Assembly: GCF_900104785.1 (NCBI RefSeq)
Contig: NZ_LT629733.1
Location: 2,326,501-2,390,500, forward strand
From: Formosa sp. Hel1_31_208
GTDB taxonomy: Bacteria; Bacteroidota; Bacteroidia; Flavobacteriales; Flavobacteriaceae
Direction: 5' to 3'
Length of the DNA: 64,000 nt
Numbering within the stretch: position 1 is the first letter of the stretch; each line of letters begins with the position of its first letter. A program made the position numbers and the translations under genes. The notes beneath the pieces are model-generated. The model saw only the letters and a list, made by a program, of their open reading frames with translations, did not search any database and was not told where the DNA came from. Below are positions 37,109-46,766 of this stretch, one piece after another.

Positions 37109-38968
37109 TCACTGTTCCTCTTCAATCAAATCTAATTCAACTTTCAAATTATCTATAATAAACTCTTGACGAGTTGGAGTGTTTTTTCCCATATAAAAAG
37201 ATAGCAACTCTTCTATAGACATGTCCTTATCTAACATCACTGGATCTAAACGTATATCTTCTCCTATAAAATGCACAAATTCATCTGGAGATATTTCTCC
37301 AAGCCCTTTAAATCTCGTTATCTCTGGTTTTGGTTTAAGTTTCTCTAAAGCGGCACGGCGTTCGTCCTGAGAATAACAATAAATAGTTTCCTTTTTATTA
37401 CGTACTCTAAATAAAGGTGTTTGCAAGATATATAAATGCCCTTCTTTTATGACTTCTGGAAAAAACTGTAAAAAGAAAGTGATTAACAACAATCGAATAT
37501 GCATCCCATCGACATCAGCATCAGTTGCGATAACAATATTATTATACCTAAGATCTTCGAGTGATTCTTCAATATTTAAAGCCGCTTGCAACAAATTGAA
37601 TTCTTCGTTTTCATATACAATCTTCTTACTCAAACCATAGGAGTTGAGGGGCTTTCCTTTTAAACTAAAAACAGCTTGCGTATTAACATCTCTCGATTTT
37701 GTTATACTTCCTGATGCCGAATCTCCCTCTGTAATAAATAAGGTGCTTTCTAAATTTCGTTCATTTTTAGTATCTCCAAAATGAATGCGGCAATCTCTGA
37801 GTTTTTTGTTGTGTAAACTCGCTTTTTTCGCTCTATCTTTAGCTAACTTTCTAATTCCTGAAAGTTCCTTGCGTTCACGCTCAGCTTGAAGAATTTTTCG
37901 TTGGATTTTTTCCGCAGCCTCCGGATTTTTATGCAAATAATTATCTAAATAGCGCTTTAGAAAATCATTGATATACGTTCTTACCGTTGGTAAGTCTCCT
38001 CCCATATCTGTTGAGCCTAATTTAGTTTTGGTTTGACTCTCAAAAACGGGTTCCATGACCTTTATCGAAATTGCAGATACCACCGATTTCCGCACATCAG
38101 ATGCATCATAATTTTTTCCATAGAACTCACGAATTGTTTTAACTAAGGATTCGCGAAATGCTGCTAAATGTGTTCCTCCTTGCGTGGTATTTTGACCATT
38201 CACAAAACTGTGATACTCTTCACTATATTGGGTCTTACTATGAGTTAGAGCTACCTCGATATCATCTCCTTTTAGGTGTATAATATCATATAAACGATCA
38301 GACTCGTTGATATTATCAGATAATAAGTCCTTAAGCCCATTCTCACTATAAAACTTTTCTCCATTAAATACTATGGTCAATCCTGGATTCAGGTATACAT
38401 AGTTTTTAAGCATTTTAGAAACGTACTCATTTCGGTACTTGTAATTTTTAAAAATGCTATCATCTGGAATAAAGGACACTTTTGTTCCTTTACGTCTTGA
38501 AGTGTCTTTAAGAAGATCCTGATTAATCAAATTCCCTTGTTCAAATTCGGCTGAGGCCGACTTTCCTTCTCTAGTAGATTCTACTCGAAAATAATTAGAA
38601 AGTGCATTCACGGCTTTAGTTCCTACACCATTTAAACCTACAGACTTCTTAAACGCCCTAGAATCGTATTTACCTCCTGTGTTCATTTTAGACACAACAT
38701 CAACTACTTTTCCAAGCGGTATACCTCGACCGTAGTCCCTTACAATAACTTTATTGCCTTGAATAGAAATTTCAATAGTTTTTCCAGCTCCCATGACGTA
38801 TTCGTCAATCGAGTTATCTAACACCTCTTTTACTAGTATGTAAATCCCATCATCTGGCGACGAGCCATCGCCTAATTTACCAATATACATACCAGGACGC
38901 ATTCGGATATGTTCTTTCCAATCGAGCGAGCGTATGTTGTCTTCGGTATATTTGGTTTCTTGCGACAT
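37109..38968 (-). CDS. parE: DNA topoisomerase IV subunit B
   Basis: 619 residues. GHKL ATPase motifs ([34 protein letters not shown]) and Toprim ([31 protein letters not shown]) are intact. The length, shorter than GyrB with no insert, points to ParE. It leads an operon with the aspartic protease, the small membrane protein and parC. Confidence 0.95.
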   Translation of the reverse strand: MSQETKYTEDNIRSLDWKEHIRMRPGMYIGKLGDGSSPDDGIYILVKEVLDNSIDEYVMGAGKTIEISIQGNKVIVRDYGRGIPLGKVVDVVSKMNTGGKYDSRAFKKSVGLNGVGTKAVNALSNYFRVESTREGKSASAEFEQGNLINQDLLKDTSRRKGTKVSFIPDDSIFKNYKYRNEYVSKMLKNYVYLNPGLTIVFNGEKFYSENGLKDLLSDNINESDRLYDIIHLKGDDIEVALTHSKTQYSEEYHSFVNGQNTTQGGTHLAAFRESLVKTIREFYGKNYDASDVRKSVVSAISIKVMEPVFESQTKTKLGSTDMGGDLPTVRTYINDFLKRYLDNYLHKNPEAAEKIQRKILQAERERKELSGIRKLAKDRAKKASLHNKKLRDCRIHFGDTKNERNLESTLFITEGDSASGSITKSRDVNTQAVFSLKGKPLNSYGLSKKIVYENEEFNLLQAALNIEESLEDLRYNNIVIATDADVDGMHIRLLLITFFLQFFPEVIKEGHLYILQTPLFRVRNKKETIYCYSQDERRAALEKLKPKPEITRFKGLGEISPDEFVHFIGEDIRLDPVMLDKDMSIEELLSFYMGKNTPTRQEFIIDNLKVELDLIEEEQ

Positions 38969-39050
38969 AAAAGGATAAAAAATTGATAGGATGCTAATAT
39001 AACATAACGTTGCAGAAAATGAAATAGAGATCTCACAAAGTAATTAACAA

Positions 39051-39082
39051 TAAAAGCCCAATATTGTTGAGAACATTGGGCT
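39051..39082 (-). terminator. Terminator of the 232-residue barrel gene
   Basis: On the minus strand AGCCCAAT and ATTGGGCT form an 8-bp stem, extended by an inner AAC/GTT, then TTTTA. Confidence 0.7.
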
Positions 39083-39105
39083 AAACTATTTTTATTAAAT
39101 TCAGG

Positions 39106-39804
39106 TTATAATTTATAAACTAGTCCTATAAATATTCTGGGCATTAAACTGGGCTGTTTTATGGCATCATTAGCATCGTCATATGTGAATTCCTGATCGT
39201 TATTTTCATTATCATTTCGTGGATTGACATTATCGTCGTCAGGACTATAAGACGTATCATGACCTTTAAGTGTGCTATTAAAAAAATAATCCAATCCAAT
39301 CCCTGCTAATAAGTTGAGTTTGTCGTTTATTCTAAACTGACTTTCGGCTCCTAATCCAAGTCCGAATTGTTTCGAAGTCACATCAAAATCTTCATTTCCG
39401 CCTACATATTTAAAATTAGCTTTAAAGCTTGAATATCTTGGGCCAAAAACAATATGCGATGCTTCCGAATTCATAAAATTAGCATCTAACATAAAATCTA
39501 GACGATAGTCAAAGGCTCTTGCCTTTTCTTCAGGCACTCCATTGGTTGCATTATTAATAAAAATTCGTCTAGCATCTGCTGAATTGCCTGGGTCTAAGGT
39601 GGTATACCCTATTCCGAAACGAATTTGTAACGGAAGGCTTTCAAGCGGTCTTAGTGCTGTAGCGTTCATTTGAACTCCGAATCCTCGGTTATATCCTGTT
39701 GAGATGCCTAAGGCAAATTTAGAATCGGTTGTTGTGTCTTGGGCGTTGGTTAAAGCTATTGTCACCAATGAGATTGATAACAAAAAAAAGTGTTTTGCAT
39801 TCAT
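39106..39804 (-). CDS. Outer-membrane beta-barrel protein
   Basis: 232 residues with Sec signal (ALTNAQ). Strand-rich with Asp/Asn-rich loop near 195-215 (DDDNVNPRNDNENND) and a final MPRIFIGLVYKL strand. Similar in style to porin-family proteins of flavobacteria. No function can be assigned. Confidence 0.8.
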   Translation of the reverse strand: MNAKHFFLLSISLVTIALTNAQDTTTDSKFALGISTGYNRGFGVQMNATALRPLESLPLQIRFGIGYTTLDPGNSADARRIFINNATNGVPEEKARAFDYRLDFMLDANFMNSEASHIVFGPRYSSFKANFKYVGGNEDFDVTSKQFGLGLGAESQFRINDKLNLLAGIGLDYFFNSTLKGHDTSYSPDDDNVNPRNDNENNDQEFTYDDANDAIKQPSLMPRIFIGLVYKL

Positions 39805-39908
39805 AGATTTGGGGCGTTTAGTTCAAAATAATTGAATAGGTCAATTACAATAACTACGAATGAAATCCCTTTTTAGACTTTTAAAATATCCAAAACACTG
39901 TTTTATCG

Positions 39909-40364
39909 TTAGTGCAAACGTTCTGACTCGAACTTCAAACTTTGATTCCTTGCTCTTAACAGATTTGCCATATATCGTTTTAAAAATAGCACATTCGCTA
40001 GTTTTCACAGAACACCATATGGTGTTTCAAAATGAAATTTATCAATCATTATGGTTTGATTACCTTTTTGAAGAAAAATATGCTCATGTTTAAATGCTTT
40101 AAAAGCACCAGAGACCATCTCATCAGCGAAGTAAGTTGGTGATTCAAATGCGGTGATTTTTGAGATTAATTTTTGTTTCACTCCGAAGTGTCTTGCTTCC
40201 CAAGTCACCCATTCATTTAGCGCAATTAAACCATTAGTTTTTCCAGCAACAACCTTCTCTTTAGAATGCTCTAATGATGTTTGATGAAAATCAATATTAC
40301 GAGCTAAATCAAAACAGGTTTGAAGATCTGCATTAATAAAAGTATTAATCTCTATTAAAGGCAT
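39909..40364 (-). pseudogene. SRPBCC-family gene interrupted by an in-frame TGA
   Basis: The frame from ATG 40364 encodes 119 residues of an SRPBCC (START-like) protein ending FHFETPYGVL, then hits TGA at 40005-40007. Reading through gives 31 more residues, KLANVLFLKRYMANLLRARN and on, to TAA at 39909-39911. Relatives continue GV-[IL]-G-K-L with the same helix, so the TGA stands where Gly (GGA) is expected: a one-base nonsense change. Without it the missing C-terminal helix would close the ligand pocket. Either a fresh pseudogene, a sequencing error or a strain-specific truncation. It starts one base from the ychF stop, so transcription is probably shared. Confidence 0.72.
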
Positions 40365-41458
40365 TACACATTAAATAAGAAATGCATGACATCCCCATCT
40401 TTAACAATGTAGTTTTTTCCTTCAACACGCATTTTACCGGCTTCTTTCACTTTAGATTCACTACCAAAATGCACATAATCTTCGTAAGCAATAACTTCGG
40501 CTCTAATAAAGCCCTTTTCAAAATCGGTATGGATTACTCCTGCTGCTTGAGGTCCCGTTGCCCCTATATCAATTGTCCATGCGCGAACTTCCTTAACACC
40601 AGCAGTAAAATAGGTTTGTTGATTAAGTAATTTGTAAGCTGATCGGATTAATTTTGAAGAACCAGGTTCATCTAATCCTATATCTTGAAGAAACATTTGA
40701 CGCTCTTCATAATCGTCTAATTCATTGATATCTGCCTCTGTTCCAACGGCTAAAACTAAGACTTCTGCATTTTCATCTTTCACAGCCTCTTTTACTTGAT
40801 CTACATATGCATTACCAGACACCGCACTCCCCTCGTCTACATTACATACATACATTACTGGCTTAGCAGTAATCAATTGTGTAGGCTTAACAAACTCCTC
40901 CATCTCATCTTCAGAAAATTCAAGAGCTCTAACCGATGTTCCTGCTTCGAGTCCTGCTTTTAATTTCAATAAAACGGCTTCTTCTTTTTGCGCTTCTTTA
41001 TTTCCGGTTTTCGCAGCACGTTTCACCTTATCCAATTTCTTTTCGACCGTTTCTAAATCTTTCAACTGTAATTCCATATCGATAGTTTCCTTATCCCGAA
41101 TAGGATCGACACTACCGTCAACATGTACAATATTATCATTATCAAAGCATCGCAATACATGAAGAATGGCGTCAGTCTCACGAATGTTACCTAAAAATTG
41201 ATTACCTAAACCTTCACCTTTACTTGCACCTTTTACAAGACCAGCGATATCAACAATCTCGACAGTTGCTGGCAATACACGTTCTGGATTTACTAAAGAT
41301 TCTAATTTTTGAAGTCTAGGGTCCGGCACATTAACCACTCCTATGTTTGGTTCAATAGTACAAAATGGAAAGTTTGCGCTCTGTGCTTTAGCATTAGACA
41401 AACAGTTAAATAGTGTTGATTTCCCTACGTTTGGTAATCCTACAATTCCGGCTTTCAT
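40364..41458 (-). CDS. ychF: Obg-like GTPase/ATPase YchF
   Basis: 364 residues, standard length. G1 GLPNVGKST (6-14), [30 protein letters not shown], then the coiled-coil and a C-terminal TGS domain (TFFTAG-like [14 protein letters not shown]). YchF prefers ATP and binds the 70S ribosome in stress responses. Upstream of the broken SRPBCC gene. Confidence 0.97.
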   Translation of the reverse strand: MKAGIVGLPNVGKSTLFNCLSNAKAQSANFPFCTIEPNIGVVNVPDPRLQKLESLVNPERVLPATVEIVDIAGLVKGASKGEGLGNQFLGNIRETDAILHVLRCFDNDNIVHVDGSVDPIRDKETIDMELQLKDLETVEKKLDKVKRAAKTGNKEAQKEEAVLLKLKAGLEAGTSVRALEFSEDEMEEFVKPTQLITAKPVMYVCNVDEGSAVSGNAYVDQVKEAVKDENAEVLVLAVGTEADINELDDYEERQMFLQDIGLDEPGSSKLIRSAYKLLNQQTYFTAGVKEVRAWTIDIGATGPQAAGVIHTDFEKGFIRAEVIAYEDYVHFGSESKVKEAGKMRVEGKNYIVKDGDVMHFLFNV

Positions 41459-41506
41459 AATTTAAGTTTTTGCGAGTGCAAATATAGGTTTTCCTCTCGG
41501 ATTTTA

Positions 41507-41641
41507 TTAAAAGTCGAACTTAAAAAACATCCGAAGAATAATAACAATAAATAAGCATAGAAAAACTAACCCAACAATCGCGAAAAGAGTACAACCTAAA
41601 TGCTTCCAAAAACCATTATATGCCTTTTGTTCCTTTCCCAT
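41507..41641 (-). CDS. 44-residue single-pass membrane protein
   Basis: ATG 41641 gives MGKEQKAYNGFWKHLG followed by one hydrophobic helix (about 17-37) and a short basic tail ending in TAA at 41507. The topology (charged start, clean helix, short end) is that of a real small protein. It sits between the ferredoxin terminator and ychF and is co-directional with both. Unknown function. Confidence 0.5.
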   Translation of the reverse strand: MGKEQKAYNGFWKHLGCTLFAIVGLVFLCLFIVIILRMFFKFDF

Positions 41642-41653
41642 AATTGAAAGGTA

Positions 41654-41684
41654 TAAAAAAATCCCAAATGTTCATTTGAGATTT
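41654..41684 (-). terminator. Terminator of the ferredoxin gene
   Basis: ATCTCAAATG and CATTTGGGAT on the minus strand pair with one mismatch around a two-base loop and are followed by seven T. Confidence 0.7.
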
Positions 41685-41713
41685 TATTTATAGCCTAAAT
41701 TTAAAAATACCCT

Positions 41714-42067
41714 TTATCCTTCAGGATGCATAAAACGTTGTTTCCCTAACAATTCTTCTTCAGTTTCAACATGATTATCATCGGGAACACAACAGTCTAC
41801 CGGACAAACGGCTGCACACTGCGGCTCCTCATGGAATCCCATACACTCAGTACATTTATCTGGTGCAATGTAATATACTTCATCACTTATTGGCTCCTGG
41901 GTTTCTTCAGCATCTACCTCTTTCCCATTAGGCAAAACAACCGTTCCTGTTAAACTTGTCCCGTCTTTATATCTCCAATCGTCTGCACCTTCATATATCG
42001 CAGTATTTGGACACTCTGGTTCACAAGCACCACAATTGATACATTCGTCTGTTATTATAATCGCCAT
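41714..42067 (-). CDS. 2x[4Fe-4S] ferredoxin
   Basis: 117 residues. First cluster [12 protein letters not shown] (residues 9-20), second from [22 protein letters not shown], with the insert between Cys residues typical of the long Bacteroidota form. It carries two low-potential electrons for reductases in the cytosol. ATG 42067 starts MAIIITDE, the family start; a longer frame from 42136 would run through the divergent promoters. Confidence 0.95.
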   Translation of the reverse strand: MAIIITDECINCGACEPECPNTAIYEGADDWRYKDGTSLTGTVVLPNGKEVDAEETQEPISDEVYYIAPDKCTECMGFHEEPQCAAVCPVDCCVPDDNHVETEEELLGKQRFMHPEG

Positions 42068-42091
42068 AGTAATTTTTCTTTTCGGTTTGCT

Positions 42092-42113
42092 TAAATTTGC
42101 AAGTGCAAAAATA
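42092..42113. promoter_or_regulatory. Overlapping divergent -7 boxes (ferredoxin / acyl-CoA reductase)
   Basis: TAAATTTG (42092-42099, plus strand) and TATTTTTG (minus strand, 42106-42113) are both consensus -7 boxes. Their ends form the palindrome TTTGCA-AG-TGCAAA, so the two transcripts would start within a few bases of each other and polymerases should compete. Confidence 0.55.
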
Positions 42114-42143
42114 AAGCCAAAACAGTTTATAACCAAATGGAGT

Positions 42144-43205
42144 ATGGATTTACAACAAAGAATTAACGCTTTTGTAAAATTAGGTGAATTTTTAAGTCAG
42201 TTCACTTCGGAAGGCATCACAAAAAAACAAGGTATAAGTCATAATGATTTGTTTTTTGATAGCTTTAAACACCAAATGACATTAGCCGAAGAAGCAAATG
42301 GTTGGTTTACAAAATCCAACATGCTTTTTGCATTTGGTGGTTGGTCGAATCAACTGACTATAAGTAATATTAATCAATGGGTGTCGAAGTATAACTTTAA
42401 TATTGAAACCCCGAAAAAAATAGCCATTATTATGGCGGGAAATATTCCTTTAGTCGGGTTTCATGATTTTTTATCTGTATTGATGTCTGGTCATCAGGTG
42501 TTAGTTAAACAATCATCAAAAGATAAACACCTACTCCCTTTTTTAGCTAAGTATCTCGAATTTGTTGAAATAAAATTTAAAGATCGTATCACATTTACAG
42601 AAAAGAAATTAGAGGACTTTGATGCGGTTATCGCAACGGGAAGTAATAATACGGCGCGTTATTTTGAATATTACTTTAAAGACAAACCTTCAATCATCAG
42701 AAAGAACAGAAATTCAGTAGCGGTTTTGACTGGTAAAGAAACAGAGGATGATCTAAGAGCGCTTTCCGAAGATATTTTTAGATACTACGGATTAGGGTGC
42801 AGAAATGTTTCAAAACTTTTGGTCCCAACTCAATACAATTTTGATGCCTTTTTTAAAGCAATGTATGATTGGCATCCTATTATAAATCAAGCCAAATACG
42901 CCAACAATTATGATTATAATAAAGCCGTCTATCTCATGAGCGAATTCGATATGCTAGAAAATGGGTTTTTGATGATTAAAGAAGATGAAAGCTACACTTC
43001 ACCTATTGCGACCGTTTTTTATGAATACTACGAAACAGAGAGGGCGTTAATGGCAAGGCTTGAATCAGATGAGGAAAAAATTCAATGCATCGTATCTAAT
43101 GGGGTATTAGAGAATGAAATTAAATTCGGTCATACCCAATTACCAAAGCTATGGGATTATGCTGATGACGTTGATACTATTTCGTTTTCGTTGACAATCT
43201 GTTAA
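42144..43205 (+). CDS. Acyl-CoA reductase (LuxC-like)
   Basis: 353 residues. The aldehyde dehydrogenase-like core contains [21 protein letters not shown] (cofactor loop), [32 protein letters not shown] and the [16 protein letters not shown] block with the nucleophile Cys (in GLGCRN). It would reduce acyl-CoA to aldehyde. ATG 42144 is after the promoter; the ferredoxin lies divergent on the other side. Confidence 0.85.
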   Translation: MDLQQRINAFVKLGEFLSQFTSEGITKKQGISHNDLFFDSFKHQMTLAEEANGWFTKSNMLFAFGGWSNQLTISNINQWVSKYNFNIETPKKIAIIMAGNIPLVGFHDFLSVLMSGHQVLVKQSSKDKHLLPFLAKYLEFVEIKFKDRITFTEKKLEDFDAVIATGSNNTARYFEYYFKDKPSIIRKNRNSVAVLTGKETEDDLRALSEDIFRYYGLGCRNVSKLLVPTQYNFDAFFKAMYDWHPIINQAKYANNYDYNKAVYLMSEFDMLENGFLMIKEDESYTSPIATVFYEYYETERALMARLESDEEKIQCIVSNGVLENEIKFGHTQLPKLWDYADDVDTISFSLTIC

Positions 43206-43311
43206 TAAAATATCGTTTTATTATCTCATTTTTTAAGAGAATTCACCACCTTTGTAAGTGATGAAAATACAAGTATTTTTTAGTATTTCTCGGAAATAAA
43301 TACACATAAAA

Positions 43312-44373
43312 ATGAAAAGACATAATTTTAGTGCAGGACCTTGTATTCTACCTCAGGAAGTCCTATTACAAGCCTCGGAAGCAGTCATGGATTTTGATAA
43401 TGGTTTGTCATTATTAGAAATATCACACAGAAGTAAACCATTTGTTGATGTGATGGAAAATGCGAGAGCATTAGCTCTTGAATTACTTGGCCTAGAAGGT
43501 AAGGGCTATAAAGCTTTATTTCTTCAAGGTGGAGCAAGTACTCAATTTTTAATGGTTGCGCTGAACTTATTAGAAAAGCGTGCCGGTTATCTAAACACTG
43601 GCACTTGGAGTGATAAAGCTATTAAAGAAGCTCGGATTTTTGATGACGCCTATGAGGTTGCCACATCTAAAGATGCTAATTTTAATTACATCCCTAAGGG
43701 CTATGATATCCCTTCGGATTATGATTATTTTCATTGCACCTCTAACAACACTATTTTTGGCACGCAAATGAAAGAATTTCCAAATGCTCCTATTCCAATG
43801 GTTTGTGATATGAGTAGTGATATTTTTTCACGACAAATAGATTTCTCGAAATTTGATTTGATTTACGCCGGAGCTCAAAAAAATATGGGGCCTGCTGGAG
43901 CGACGCTTGTCGTTGTGAAAGAAGATATTCTTGGAAAAGTATCTCGTAAAATCCCATCCATGATGGATTACAAAGTTCATATAAGTAAAAGTAGCATGTT
44001 CAACACGCCTCCTGTATTTTCAGTATATGTATCCATGTTAACCTTACAGTGGCTTAAAAACTTGGGAGGAATATCTGCAATAGAAAAAGAAAATCAAAAG
44101 AAAGCGCAACTTATTTATTCAGAAATAGACCTTAATCCTTTATTCAATGGATTTGCTACCAAAACCGATCGATCAATGATGAATGCGACGTTTACTTTGG
44201 CTAATGAGGATTTAAAAGAAACCTTTGAAACTATGGTAAAAGAAGCTGGCATCAATGGTCTCAACGGTCACAGAAGTGTTGGTGGCTATAGAGCATCCAT
44301 GTACAATGCCTTGCCCTTAGAAAGTGTAGGTATTTTGGTGGACGTAATGAGTGAATTAGAAAGAAAAGCATAA
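43312..44373 (+). CDS. serC: Phosphoserine aminotransferase
   Basis: 353 residues. It converts 3-phosphohydroxypyruvate to phosphoserine with PLP. The start HNFSAGPCILP, GGASTQFLMVALNLL, the PLP lysine in YAGAQKNMGPAG and the HRSVGGYRASMYNA ending are characteristic. Ten bases before serA. Confidence 0.96.
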   Translation: MKRHNFSAGPCILPQEVLLQASEAVMDFDNGLSLLEISHRSKPFVDVMENARALALELLGLEGKGYKALFLQGGASTQFLMVALNLLEKRAGYLNTGTWSDKAIKEARIFDDAYEVATSKDANFNYIPKGYDIPSDYDYFHCTSNNTIFGTQMKEFPNAPIPMVCDMSSDIFSRQIDFSKFDLIYAGAQKNMGPAGATLVVVKEDILGKVSRKIPSMMDYKVHISKSSMFNTPPVFSVYVSMLTLQWLKNLGGISAIEKENQKKAQLIYSEIDLNPLFNGFATKTDRSMMNATFTLANEDLKETFETMVKEAGINGLNGHRSVGGYRASMYNALPLESVGILVDVMSELERKA

Positions 44374-44383
44374 AATAATTTAA

Positions 44384-45334
44384 ATGAAAGTATTAGCAAA
44401 CGATGGTGTTTCACAAAGTGGAATTGAGGCATTAGAAAAAGCCGGTTACGAGGTTTCAACAACAACAGTAGCACAAGAACAATTGATTAGTTACATCAAT
44501 GAAAAAAATATTGATGTTCTTTTAGTGAGAAGCGCAACTACCGTGCGTAAAGATCTTATTGATGCTTGTAATAATTTAAAAATCATTGGTCGTGGTGGTG
44601 TTGGCATGGATAACATTGATGTCGAATATGCTCGCAGCAAGGGAAAACATGTTATTAATACTCCGGCTGCTTCTTCGCAATCTGTTGCAGAACTCGTCTT
44701 TGCTCATCTCTTTGGAGGCGTTCGTTTTCTCCATGACTCAAATCGCAATATGCCACTTGATGGCGATACAAAATTTAAGGCTCTAAAAAAGAATTATGCA
44801 AAAGGTGTAGAACTTCGCGGAAAAACACTTGGTATTATAGGTTTTGGAAGAATTGGACGAGAAGTTGCAAAAATTGGTCTTGGCATTGGCATGAAAGTCA
44901 TTGCTAGCGATAAATTTGTCGGTCAAGCAGATATAAAAGTTGAATTCTATAATGGCCAATATATTAATGTAAGTATCGAAACAGAACCTATGGAAGATGT
45001 ATTAAAACATGCAGATTTCATTACACTTCACGTACCTGCTCAAAAAGAGTATGTCATTGGAGAACAAGAATTTAATTCAATGAAAGACGGTGTAGGTATT
45101 GTGAATGCGGCTCGTGGCGGCGTCATTAACGAAGTTGCAATGGTCAAAGCCTTAGAGAGCGGAAAAGTAGCGTTTGCTGGTTTAGATACCTTTGAAAGTG
45201 AGCCTTCTCCTGCCGTTCAAGTTTTAATGAATGGTCGAATTTCGTTAACCCCACATATTGGTGCAGCTACCAACGAAGCACAGGACAGAATTGGCACAGA
45301 ACTCGCAGAACAAATCATTAATATTTTGGGCTAA
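44384..45334 (+). CDS. serA: D-3-phosphoglycerate dehydrogenase-type 2-hydroxyacid dehydrogenase
   Basis: 316 residues. The NAD-binding GFGRIGREVAKIGLG is near 156, with LHVPAQKEY, NAARGGVINE and the catalytic His in TPHIGAATNEA. The short form lacks the C-terminal ACT domain, so feedback by serine through that domain is not expected. With serC it makes serine from glycolysis. Confidence 0.92.
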   Translation: MKVLANDGVSQSGIEALEKAGYEVSTTTVAQEQLISYINEKNIDVLLVRSATTVRKDLIDACNNLKIIGRGGVGMDNIDVEYARSKGKHVINTPAASSQSVAELVFAHLFGGVRFLHDSNRNMPLDGDTKFKALKKNYAKGVELRGKTLGIIGFGRIGREVAKIGLGIGMKVIASDKFVGQADIKVEFYNGQYINVSIETEPMEDVLKHADFITLHVPAQKEYVIGEQEFNSMKDGVGIVNAARGGVINEVAMVKALESGKVAFAGLDTFESEPSPAVQVLMNGRISLTPHIGAATNEAQDRIGTELAEQIINILG

Positions 45335-45366
45335 TTAAAAAAAATGTGACTAATGTAAAAAAAATG

Positions 45367-45394
45367 AGTCCTAAGTATGTTAGGACTTTTTTTT
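45367..45394 (+). terminator. Terminator of serC-serA
   Basis: AGTCCTAA and TTAGGACT (45367-45374, 45380-45387) with a five-base loop, then eight T. Confidence 0.9.
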
Positions 45395-45438
45395 GTACAT
45401 TCAAAGTCCAAATTAATTTAATAAAAAGATAATATATT

Positions 45439-46074
45439 ATGTCAGGAATTTTAGACTTATTAAACAGTGATTTAGGAAAAACTATTATTAGCGGTGTTTC
45501 AGGATCAACTGGAACAGACCAAAACAAAACCAGTAGCGTTTTAACAATGGCTTTACCAGTATTGATGAAAGCAATGGAGCGAAATGCGTCGACACCGCAA
45601 GGTGCCGAAGGATTAATGGGAGCTCTTAGTAATAAACATGATGGTAGTATTTTAGATAACCTTAGCGGTTTATTTGGTGGTGGCGTAAATGAGGATGTCA
45701 AAAATGATGGCGAAAAGATTCTTGGACATGTTCTTGGAAATAAAAAACAAGGCGTTGAAAAGATTCTTGGAGAGAAATCTGGATTAGATGCTGGATCTGT
45801 TGCTAACATTCTTAAGGTTGCTGCACCGATTTTAATGGGTGTTTTAGGAAAACAAGCGAAACAAAACAACGTTAGCTCATCAAATGACATAAGTGGATTA
45901 TTAGGTGGAATGTTAAGTGGCAATTCTGCTCAAGAAGAACAAAGTTTCTTAGAAAAGATTTTAGATGCTGATGGTGATGGTAGCGTTATTGACGATGTTG
46001 CTGGAATGGTTCTAGGAGGTTCTAAAAAGAAAGGCGGTCTTGGAGGTTTACTCGGGGGGCTTTTCGGAAAATAA
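45439..46074 (+). CDS. DUF937 protein
   Basis: 211 residues. The DUF937 repeat-like helix (ILDLLNSDLGKTIISGVSGSTG) and later KVAAPILMGVLGKQAKQ are typical; the C-terminus has an EF-hand-like DADGDGSVIDDVAGMVLG and ends KKKGGLGGLLGGLFGK. Cytosolic, function unknown. A reading frame of 201 residues on the opposite strand is only its shadow. Confidence 0.85.
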   Translation: MSGILDLLNSDLGKTIISGVSGSTGTDQNKTSSVLTMALPVLMKAMERNASTPQGAEGLMGALSNKHDGSILDNLSGLFGGGVNEDVKNDGEKILGHVLGNKKQGVEKILGEKSGLDAGSVANILKVAAPILMGVLGKQAKQNNVSSSNDISGLLGGMLSGNSAQEEQSFLEKILDADGDGSVIDDVAGMVLGGSKKKGGLGGLLGGLFGK

Positions 46075-46094
46075 AATAACTCATTTCCTTATAG

Positions 46095-46124
46095 AAGCCA
46101 AACACATGTTTGGCTTTTTTTTTT
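46095..46124 (+). terminator. Terminator of the DUF937 gene
   Basis: AAGCCAAAC and GTTTGGCTT form a 9-bp stem with a four-base loop, then ten T. Confidence 0.92.
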
Positions 46125-46159
46125 AGAAACATACTGCATATCACTATAATATTACATTC

Positions 46160-46223
46160 ACTCATTAAAACCCCTACTTCACTCATTATCGGTTTTAAAT
46201 TAAAGAACAGACATCTACATTTG
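46160..46223 (+). promoter_or_regulatory. Activator-type promoter: two ACTCATT repeats at 21-bp period plus -7 box
   Basis: ACTCATT at 46160 and again at 46181 start exactly 21 bases apart; TTTTAAAT begins twelve bases into the second, and TACATTTG, a perfect -7 box, sits at 46216-46223, again 35 bases from the start of the last repeat, as at 13898. The transcript would run through an inverted repeat CCTTAG/CTAAGG (46251-46276), followed by a T-rich stretch, before the DUF6146-like gene. Confidence 0.62.
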
Positions 46224-46307
46224 AGACATCATAATCAATAACATTCAAATCCTTAGTTTATACATATCATCTAAGGTTTGATTTTTGTAACTTTAAATAA
46301 AAATGCC

Positions 46308-46739
46308 ATGAGACACACTATTTATCTTTTATTAATGACCCTATTCCTTTTTAATTGTGGTTCCTCGAAATCAGCTTTAGGTTCATCCGATCTTGCTAAT
46401 ATCCCAGAAGAAGACATCGTTAGAATTGCTAATGATGATATTGAATACGAAATCACCATTATCGAACCTGGTTTTAATAGTTGGTTAGCTTCAATTGCCA
46501 GGCCAAAAGGTTATTACTCTCAACAATACATGGAAACTCGAAATAGAATCTTTGTGCAGGAATGGAACAATCGCGTGTTACTACCACAGCGATTCGATCC
46601 TAATTTGTATGAACTGCAAATAGATTATCAGCCTAATATCAATTATGGCTATGATGTTAATTATAAATTATATAATTATTTCATTTACTTCCAATTAACT
46701 TACAAGCAACAATTATCGACGTTTATTCCTAGAATTTAA
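46308..46739 (+). CDS. Small lipoprotein (DUF6146-like)
   Basis: 143 residues with lipoprotein signal (LFLFNC). The body contains EYEITIIEPGFNSWLASIARP and then ETRNRIFVQEWNNRV, a pattern I associate from memory with the flavobacterial DUF6146 family. It lies about 85 bases after the -7 box at 46216. Function unknown; ATG 46308 begins the signal peptide, unlike the upstream start at 46278. Confidence 0.72.
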   Translation: MRHTIYLLLMTLFLFNCGSSKSALGSSDLANIPEEDIVRIANDDIEYEITIIEPGFNSWLASIARPKGYYSQQYMETRNRIFVQEWNNRVLLPQRFDPNLYELQIDYQPNINYGYDVNYKLYNYFIYFQLTYKQQLSTFIPRI

Positions 46740-46766
46740 ATTATCTTTGCATGGCAAAATTAGGCT

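Noticed and set aside
40005..40007. TGA as selenocysteine codon or programmed read-through in the SRPBCC gene
   Set aside because: Gly, not Cys, is expected there, and no SECIS-like hairpin is apparent right after the TGA.
45318..45923. 201-residue frame on the minus strand opposite the DUF937 gene
   Set aside because: Pro/Ser-rich sequence of low sense, lying antisense to a well-supported gene and running through a terminator.
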